Source: Rurimicrobium sp040387755 (GTDB lineage Bacteria > Bacteroidota > Bacteroidia > Chitinophagales > Chitinophagaceae). From it: a stretch of 64,000 bases of DNA. Location: assembly GCA_040387755.1 (NCBI GenBank), contig JAZKDB010000002.1, positions 186,001 to 250,000 on the forward strand, in the 5' to 3' direction. Position numbers and translations under genes: made by a program. The notes under the pieces are model-generated. The model worked only from the letters and a program-made list of their open reading frames with translations, did no database searches and was not told the DNA's origin. This document shows, one piece after another, positions 9,473-17,900 of the stretch (its first letter is position 1; every line of letters starts with the position of its first letter).

Positions 9473-10885
9473 TTAATTCAACACCTTTGATTGACAAACA
9501 AAATCAGTGCGGGGAACATCGGTTTTAGCAATCGCTGAAAACCCTCCCGCTACTTCCGAAAAATTTCTATAACCACGGGCTTGTAGTATTGAAGCAGCAA
9601 TCATACTGCGGTAACCACCTGCACAGTGCAAAAAGAAATGTTCGTCCGGGTTAATATCTTTAATCCAATCATTAATATAAGCCAGAGGCTTGCTATAAGC
9701 ATCATTTACATGCTCTGATGCATATTCCGATTCCTTTCTTACATCAATTACTTTACGCTCACCTGCTTTAACCTTTTGGGCAAATTCATCAGCAGAAATT
9801 CTGTTGACTTGATCTAATTCCTGACCTGCATTTTTCCATGATTCTATTCCACCATTCAGATGCCCCAGAATATGATCAAATCCTACTCGACTTAATCTGG
9901 TAACGGCTTCTTCTTCTTTACCAATATCAGTTATCAGCAAAATTGGCTGTTTCACATCCACTATTAATGCCCCAACCCAAGGTGCAAAATCACCATTAAG
10001 TCCGATATTGATGGATTGAGGAATAAATCCTTTATAAAAATCTTCTGCACAACGGGTATCTAATATTAGAGCTGTCGTTTCTTCTGCAATAGCTTCAAAC
10101 TCGGCAGGTGATAATGCCCGCATTCCTTTATTTAATACTGTTTCAAAGCTTTCATACCCATTTTTATTCATGGCCACGTTCATTCCAAAATAACCAGGAG
10201 GAGGGGTTAATCCATCAGTAACTGCCTTAATGAAAGCCTCCTTGCTGGGTTGATTCAAGGCATAATTCATTTGTTTTTGATGCCCTAATGTATCTACAGT
10301 TTCTTTCATCATATTTTTACCACAGGCACTCCCTGCACCATGAGCAGGATAAACAATTACATCATCTGCAAGTGGCAATATTTTATTCTTCAAACTTTCG
10401 TACAGCAAACCTGCAAGTTCTTCCTGAGTCATATTTGCTGCCTTTTGTGCTAAATCAGGCCGACCAACATCGCCAAGAAAAAGTGTGTCACCTGAAAAAA
10501 TAGCATAATCCTTTCCGTCTTCATCAATCAGCAAAAATGTTGAACTTTCCATTGTATGACCAGGAGTATGCAAAACTTTAATTGTAATATTCCCAACTTT
10601 AAAAATTTCATTATCTGCTGCAATGATTGCTTCGAACGAGGGTTGTGCAGTGGGGCCATAAACAATAGCCGCACCCGTTTTCTCACTTAAATCCAGATGC
10701 CCGCTTACAAAATCGGCATGAAAATGTGTTTCAAAAATATACTTCAAAAACACCCCGTCTCGCTCTATTCTATCAAGGTAAGGCTTGATTTCGCGCAATG
10801 GATCAATAATAGCAGCTTCGCCATTTGATGTTATGTAATAAGCACCTTGTGCCAAACATCCTGTATAAATTTGTTCTATTTGCAT
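9473..10885 (-). CDS. Persulfide dioxygenase-rhodanese fusion (CstB/BLH-like)
   Basis: 470 residues. Residues 1-240 form a metallo-beta-lactamase fold of the ETHE1/persulfide-dioxygenase type with THFHADFVSGH (His54, His56, Asp58, His63), HTPGH and GDTLFLGD. Two rhodanese domains follow. The first (about 260-350) has no cysteine at its active loop (ITDIGKEEE) and looks catalytically dead. The second (about 365-460) has the intact CAGGYR loop with Cys421. Such fusions oxidise glutathione or other persulfides to sulfite and move sulfane sulfur. The TauE exporter upstream would remove sulfite. A TACTTTTG -7 element and the shared GTAAC-type operator precede it. Confidence 0.92.
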   Translation of the reverse strand: MQIEQIYTGCLAQGAYYITSNGEAAIIDPLREIKPYLDRIERDGVFLKYIFETHFHADFVSGHLDLSEKTGAAIVYGPTAQPSFEAIIAADNEIFKVGNITIKVLHTPGHTMESSTFLLIDEDGKDYAIFSGDTLFLGDVGRPDLAQKAANMTQEELAGLLYESLKNKILPLADDVIVYPAHGAGSACGKNMMKETVDTLGHQKQMNYALNQPSKEAFIKAVTDGLTPPPGYFGMNVAMNKNGYESFETVLNKGMRALSPAEFEAIAEETTALILDTRCAEDFYKGFIPQSINIGLNGDFAPWVGALIVDVKQPILLITDIGKEEEAVTRLSRVGFDHILGHLNGGIESWKNAGQELDQVNRISADEFAQKVKAGERKVIDVRKESEYASEHVNDAYSKPLAYINDWIKDINPDEHFFLHCAGGYRSMIAASILQARGYRNFSEVAGGFSAIAKTDVPRTDFVCQSKVLN

Positions 10886-10930
10886 GGTAAAATATTTTAC
10901 TATTAAAATTTTAATTCAAAATTGAATACC

Positions 10931-10938
10931 CAAAAGTA
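10931..10938 (-). promoter_or_regulatory. -7 promoter element of the persulfide-dioxygenase gene
   Basis: On the minus strand this reads TACTTTTG, a perfect TAnnTTTG. It places the transcript start about 42 bases before the ATG at 10885. No TTTG lies at -33; that place is taken by the GTAAC-type operator, as expected for an activator-dependent promoter. Confidence 0.65.
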
Positions 10939-10960
10939 AACTGGTGATATGAGCTGAAAT

Positions 10961-10974
10961 GTGATTTTTGTTAC
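10961..10974 (-). promoter_or_regulatory. Candidate Crp/Fnr-type operator, site 1
   Basis: On the minus strand this reads GTAACAAAAATCAC. Its centre is 35 bases from the centre of the TTTG of the -7 element, that is near -40. The same core and spacing recur before TauE and before the rhodanese/thioredoxin operon. Confidence 0.6.
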
Positions 10975-10989
10975 ACAATTTCGTAATCA

Positions 10990-11781
10990 CTATTTTAATA
11001 ACAGTTCCTTAGCTATAATGTATAAACCCATAATCAGAACAAACCAACCAAAACCAGGCTTGAGCTTTGCTCCGGAAATTTTTTTAGATAATTGAACCCC
11101 AATAAGCATACCTGCTATGGCTATTAAAGTTACAGAAATCAACAGAGAATAATCCAATTGTACCTCATTAATAATATCTCCTGCAAATCCAATAAAAGAA
11201 TTAAGAAAAATAATAAGAAGTGAAGTTCCTATAGCTTGCTTCATGGGCAATGCAGAAAATAATACCAAAGCAGGAATAATAAGAAATCCACCACCGGCAC
11301 CAAGAAAGCCTGTCACCATACCAACCCCGAAACCTATAATCATCAGTTTAGTTAAACTTTGCTTAGAACCATCTATACTTTTTTCACCAGAACTCTTTAT
11401 CATCGAAAGCGATGCCAAAATCATCAATACAGCAAAGACCAGCATCAACAGCATACTTTTTGTCAAACTAAAATTTCCAAAGCTGAGGATTTGATCTGGT
11501 ATTATAGGTAAAATATATTTCCGGACAACTAATAAAGATACCACTGAGGGTAAAGCAAAAGACAAAGCCAGACGAAACTTGAGATTTCCCATTTGATAAT
11601 GCCTGATTGCACCAAAGAAAGCAGTAGCACCTACAATAAAAAGAGAATAAGTTGTTGCCAGTTGAGGGTTAACTGAAAACAAATAAACCAAAATGGGGAC
11701 AGCAAGGATAGACCCTCCTGCACCTATAAGTCCAATAGAAATGCCAATTAAAACTGAGAATAAATACCCCAAAATTTCCAT
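10990..11781 (-). CDS. TauE/SafE-family sulfite exporter
   Basis: 263 residues with about eight membrane helices and the two TauE/SafE signature halves: GIGAGGSILAVP near the N-terminus and GFLGAGGGFLIIPALV in the middle. The family exports sulfite, sulfoacetate or related anions across the inner membrane. The next gene on the strand makes sulfite from persulfides, so sulfite export is the likely job. The 104 bases between the two genes hold a separate promoter and operator, so both genes probably respond to the same signal from their own promoters. Confidence 0.9.
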   Translation of the reverse strand: MEILGYLFSVLIGISIGLIGAGGSILAVPILVYLFSVNPQLATTYSLFIVGATAFFGAIRHYQMGNLKFRLALSFALPSVVSLLVVRKYILPIIPDQILSFGNFSLTKSMLLMLVFAVLMILASLSMIKSSGEKSIDGSKQSLTKLMIIGFGVGMVTGFLGAGGGFLIIPALVLFSALPMKQAIGTSLLIIFLNSFIGFAGDIINEVQLDYSLLISVTLIAIAGMLIGVQLSKKISGAKLKPGFGWFVLIMGLYIIAKELLLK

Positions 11782-11798
11782 AAATCACTTTTAGGAGG

Positions 11799-11842
11799 CA
11801 AAGATGCAAAACATAAGTGCCAAATTATGTAACAAAAAGCAC
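11799..11842 (-). promoter_or_regulatory. Promoter and candidate Crp/Fnr-type operator, site 2 (tauE)
   Basis: On the minus strand CATCTTTG at 11806-11799 is a near-consensus -7 element, with the transcript starting about 14 bases before the ATG at 11781. Upstream at 11829-11842 the plus strand reads GTAACAAAAAGCAC. Centre-to-TTTG spacing is 35 bases, identical to sites 1 and 3. The operator abuts the terminator of the giant gene. Confidence 0.6.
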
Positions 11843-11848
11843 TTTAAA

Positions 11849-11887
11849 GAAAAAAGCAGCCACGATTTAATCGCGACTGCCTTTTTT
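11849..11887 (-). terminator. Terminator of the giant surface-protein gene
   Basis: The minus strand reads GGCAGTCGCGATT, a short loop, AATCGTGGCTGC and then a run of T. It lies about 22 bases beyond the stop at 11909. Confidence 0.8.
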
Positions 11888-11908
11888 GAATCAGTTTACA
11901 AATAGAAA

Positions 11909-14900
11909 TTACTTCTTGGTAATTTTCATAACCTGCATTTCTCCATTCTTATCCTGTATTTTAATTAGGTAAAGACCAGAAGTATACGCATTCATATTAA
12001 TAGAAGTTCCGGAGTTTACTTGTGTGAATTCCTGAATTTTCTTACCCTCATTATTGTAAATTGAGATTTGTGACATTGGTGTACCGTCGCTTGTACTGAT
12101 AACAACGTTGTCAGTTACAGGATTTGGATGAACCATAATACTGTAGTTTTGATTTTGGTCAAAATTCAATGTTCTAACAAGGCTATATTTAAAGTTGCTT
12201 TCCATATCCATAATTTTCAAACGATAGTATTGCATTCCGTTTGTAATGTTGGTATGGACAAAGTCATACTTGTTGCTGATACTACCTTGTGATTTAGCAT
12301 TCTGTGTATTGATAACAGACCAATCTTTACCGTTTATGCTATGTTGCAAATAGTATTTAACACCAGCTTTTTCAATACCTGTTTCCCATTCAATCAATGC
12401 ATTCTTTCCTTGCTTTTTAGCAGTGAAATCGAGCAATTCGATAGGAAGCGGAAGTACATCAAACATTGGAATATTTGCTGCAGCTATATTGCTCAGATTT
12501 CCGCTGTTATCAATTGTAGAGTACAGGAATGTAATAACCGGGCTATGGTTCCAATATTCAGGAGTGAAAGCCAATTGTGCAATTTGTGCAGGGGTAAGCA
12601 CCTGACCAGCTGTTACTGGAGTACAACCTGTACTTGGAGCTGTAGTACAAACGCGCAATACACCTTCCTCAATTGTAGGTACAGTAAGAATGGTATAGCT
12701 AACAACTGAACCATCTGCGTCTGTTGAAGACAAGGGAAGTAAAGAAGTAGCTGGAGCAACTCTTGACATTGCAGCATTATTGATATTGGTAGATACCGGA
12801 GGATTGTTGACTACAGGAATAGTTACAGTAGCTGTATTACTCAAATTACCATCATTATCAATGTTTGTATAATTAAATGTTGAGGTACCTGTAAAATTAG
12901 CATTAGGAGTAAACAAAATTGTTGCGGCCTGAGCTGGAGTCAGTACCAGACTGACCGTTACTGCCGTTCCACAACCCGTTGCAGGAGGAGTGGTACAATA
13001 AGTAAGTGTACCCTCATTTGCAGGAGTAATACTTGTAACTGTATAGCTGGCGATAGTTCCATCAGGGTCAGTGCCGGTCAACGCTGTAGTTAATGCTGCA
13101 GTACCAAGACTACTAATAGGAGCATTGTTATAGCTGTATGCGATTGGTGGTTCACCTGGTGTAACATCAAAGGCTACTACCGGAATTGTAAATGGAGCAG
13201 GCTGACTTACTAAGCTATTATTATCTACGGTTGTAAAGTTGAAAATATAATTACCCGTAAATCCGCTGTTCGGAATGAAATTCAAAGTAGCCACTTGTGC
13301 AGGAGTTAAACCTGTAATTGGAGCAGCAATTGTAGACAATACACATCCAGGACCTGGAGTTGCACAATATTGCAGTGTACCCTGAGTAGATGGGGGGACA
13401 GTAGTGATATTGTAGCTAACAACTGTACCATCATAATCACTTCCGGACAAAGGAGGTAACAAGGTAGGTGTTACAACAGTATTGGCAATAGGAGCAACTT
13501 TATCAGGATTAGCCACAGGAGGATTATTCACTATGGGAATCTGATAAGTAGCAGGTGCACTTGTCAATGGAGTTCCATTATCATCAGTTGCAGTATAAGT
13601 AAAGCTTGCCGTACCTGTAAAAGTAGCAACAGGATCGAAACTTAAAGTAGCAGCCTGAGCCGGAGTTAATACCAAGGTAGCTGTAACCGGTGTTCCGCAA
13701 CCAGTTGCAGGTGGAGTGGTACAATAAGATAGTGTACCCTGTGTAACAGTATTAGGCACTGTAGCACCAATAGTATAGCTGGCAACATTACCATCAGGAT
13801 CAGTACCTAACAAATTCGGAATAGGTGTAGCACCTGCACTACTGTTGATATTTTGTGTAGTAATGTTTGTAGCGACAGGAGGCATATTACCACCAAGACT
13901 TGTAAATGGCACAATTGGAATAGTATAAGTACTTGTATTACTTACATTACCATTATTATCTGTAGCGATGTAGTTAAAGATATAATCACCGCTAAATCCA
14001 GTTGTAGGATCAATCTCTAAAGTAATAGCCTGAGCAGGAGTCAATACTGTAGTTCCTGATATAGTAGTTATTACACCAGTACAAGGAACATCTCCAGTAC
14101 TACAATAAGTAAGTACAGCACCTGCACCAGGGATACTGGATACAGTATAGCTTACAACGTTACCATCTTTATCAGCACCTACTAATTCAGGTAAATAAAT
14201 ACGGTCAGTTGTATCAATCAATTGTGCTGTACGAACATTAATCGTAACAGGAGGATTGTTAATTACAGGAATAGCGTAAGTAGCAGTGTTGCTCAACAAA
14301 CCGTTTGCATCTGTTGCATTGTAGGTAAATGTAGAATTACCTGTAAATGTAGCCGCAGGATCAAAGTAGAGACTTTCTGATTGAGCAGGAGTCAAAGGAG
14401 TTGAAGTAGAAACTGCGGTTAACGAACCTAGAGCACAAACTGCTGGAGCGGTAGCACAGTAATAAAGAACACCTTCAGAAGCTGCTGGCAATGTAAGAAC
14501 AGAGTATGATGCAATAGCAACGTCCGCAGGACTGGAAGCCTGCAACTGAGGTATAGATGTACGACCTACATTATTATTCATCGGCGGAGCAGAGATATTA
14601 TTTGCAACCGGTGGTATAATCAATGGATCAAACAAGGATAAACTTGCTGAAGCAATATTACCTGTGTTCCCACTATTATCGATAGTAGAATATAAGAAGG
14701 TAACAAGTGGCGATGTTGCTGTTGGGTTAGGAGTAAATGCCAACTGACTGATTTGAGCAGGTGTCAATACTTGCCCTGCAGTAACTGGTGTACAACCGGT
14801 GCTTGGTGCAGAAGTACAAACCCTTAAAGTACCCTGACTTACTGTAGGAATAGTTAAGATAGTGTAATTAACTACTGTACCATCAGCATCTGTAGAAGCC

Positions 14901-17900
14901 AAAGGATTAAGGGTAGTTGCACTTGCCGTTTTCTCAATCGGAGCATTAGTAATATTACGCGCAACTGGTGGGTTATTTACGACAGGTATAGTGATAGTAG
15001 CGATATTACTTAGATTACCGCTATTATCAGTATTAGAATAAGTGAAAGTTGATGTTCCTGTAAAATTAGCATTAGGTGTAAATAACACTGTTGCAGCCTG
15101 TGCAGGAGTTAAACTCAACCCTACCGTAACTGCTGTTCCACAACCCGTAGCAGGAGGTGTGGTACAATAAGTCAATGTTCCTTCATTTGTAGGGGTAATG
15201 CTTCTTACCTGATAACTGGCAATTGTGCCATCAGGATCCGTACCTGATAAAGCAGTTGTTAAAGCAGCTGTTCCTAAACTACTGATGGGAGCATTATTAT
15301 AACTATAAGCAATTGGAGGTTGGCCTGTAGTAACTGGTGCAGCAACAACAGGTATAGTAAATGTCGCTGGCTGACTCACCAGGCTATTGTTATCAACCGT
15401 TGTAAAATTGAAAACATAGTCACCAGTGAAAGTACTTACAGGAGTAAAATTCATGGTGGCAATTTGAGCTGGTGTTAAACCAGAAACAGGAACAGTTATC
15501 GTTGTCAAAGCACATCCTGGACCTGGAGATACACAATATTGCAAAGTACCCTGACTTGCTGCAGGCACACTGGTAATATTATAAGAAACCACTGTTCCGT
15601 CATAATCACTACCAGATAATGGTGGTAATAATGTAGGTGTTACCAAAGTATTGGCAATCGGAGCCACTTTATCAGGGTTTGCAACAGGAGGAGTATTCAC
15701 TACTGGTATCTGATAAGTAGCAGGAGCACTGGTCAATGGTGTACCATAATTGTCTGTTGCAGTATAGGTAAAACTGGCAGTACCTATGAAACTTGATACC
15801 GGATCAAAACTTAATGTGGCTGCCTGGGCAGGAGTCATTACCAAACTGGCAGTTACTGCAGTTCCACAACCTGTAGCAGGGGGTGTAGTACAATAAGACA
15901 AAGTACCTTCTGTAACAGTGTTTGGTACAGAAGCACCTATGGTATAACTAACCACTGTACCGTCCGGATCAGTACCTAGTAAGTTAGGTATTGGAGTAGC
16001 ACTAAGGCTGTTATTAATATTCTGAGAAATAATGTTTGTAGCAACTGGTGGCAAATTACCACCTACCAATAAAGGAGCAACTACAGGGACAGTATAAGTA
16101 CTGGTGTTACTAGTATTACTGTTATTGTCAGTTGCAATGTAATTAAAGACATAATTACCCGTAAATCCAGGATCTGGATCTAATTTTAAAGTACCCATTT
16201 GTGCTGGTGTAAGTACGGTAGAACCAGAAATTGTGGTAACTACACCTGTACAAGGTTCGTCTCCTGTAGTACAATAAGTAAGAACACCCTGAGAAGCAGA
16301 AGGTATACTAGAAACGGTATAAGAAGAGATTGTGCCATCAGCATCAGCTCCTATTAAACCTGGAATCAATGTAGCAGCATTGGTATTTGCCATTTGGGCT
16401 GCTGTAACATTCTGTGTTACCGGAGGATTATTGTAAACAGGAATGGTATAGGTTGCTGTATTACTAGCAAGACTATTATTATCATGAACATTATAAGTAA
16501 ATGATGCAGTACCCGTAAATGTAGCGGCCGGATCAAAGAATAAGCTTTTTGATTGGTCATATGTTAATCTCATTCCTGCTGTTACAGGACTGGTAGCACA
16601 ACCAATACCAGGTGTTACGCAATAATACAATACCCCACTTGCAGGAGCAGGAATAGTTGCAACAAAGAAACTATCAATAGTTATATTAATAGGACTTGAA
16701 GCTTGTAATTGAGGAATAGCTGTAATACCAACACTATTATTCATCCTTGGTGCCGCAATGTTATTGGCAACAGGAGGAGGAGGCGTAATACCAAAATTGA
16801 CATTCGTTTTTGTTTCTGACAATGCAACAGCAATTTTTCCGTCAGGAGTTGCATCCACATTTACACCAGCTACAGTACCAATCTGTTCGCCGCCATATAC
16901 ATAACCTCCAGAAATAATACTTGTTGGTGCCAAAGCAAAAACAGTACCTGCTGTAGGAGAAATCTGAATAGAATAATTACCAAAAGGAATAGAGGTGAAG
17001 GAATATGCACCACCAACTATTGGTGTAGTTGCTATAACATAGCCACCTTCATCTAATAAATTAGCGTGAATAGCTACTCCACCCACACTACTGATTGCAG
17101 TACCATTTACCAAATTATCTGTCAAACCATTATTATCCTGATATAAATTACCACTTAGGTTAAACGCAGTATTGGCACAGTTAATTACAGTACCAGCCAA
17201 TGTAAAATTTGTTGTAATACCGTCGGCACTTCCATCAGCGCGAGAGCCACCAACTGTTTGGCCTGCAAAGTAAAATTGGGCAGATGATTTTGAGAAGATG
17301 ATGGTATGTTGACCAGCAATCTCGAAGTTTGCTGCATCACCGGCAGGAACTGTGGTGGCAGCTGTAGGTGAGGTTACATCAGCTGTTGAGGTAAAACCTA
17401 ATCTGTTGTTATCATTCGCTCCCCAAAGAGTAACATTACCTAATAAGGTAATAGCTCCCATACTGTAAACACCATTTGCAAATGGATTATTGCTGGAAAT
17501 TTTTCTGATACCTACCAATGCAAGAGAATCCCAATTTGTATTAACTAAAGTTGTCGTAGCACTACCAATACCTAATACACCATTAGCATTTCTACCCAAA
17601 CAATATACTTTATTATTTTTTCCTAATATAAATTGTGCTGCTTCAAGAGAGCCTGACTGAATAATCTCTGCCGTACGAGGTCTTACACCTGCTGCTAAAG
17701 TCATTAATGCAGCTCTGTTTCTATTGGCTGCAGCTGTACCATCACCAAGGTAAGTATTATCACCCCAAACATAAGCCTGAGTTGCTGTAATCGCAATAGC
17801 AGCTGTACCGCCCAAACTCAACTCTACAACACCTGTAAGTGGTGTTGCAACTGCTGTAGTTACCTGATGCCATGCGGTACTTCCTGCAACATCCAAACTA

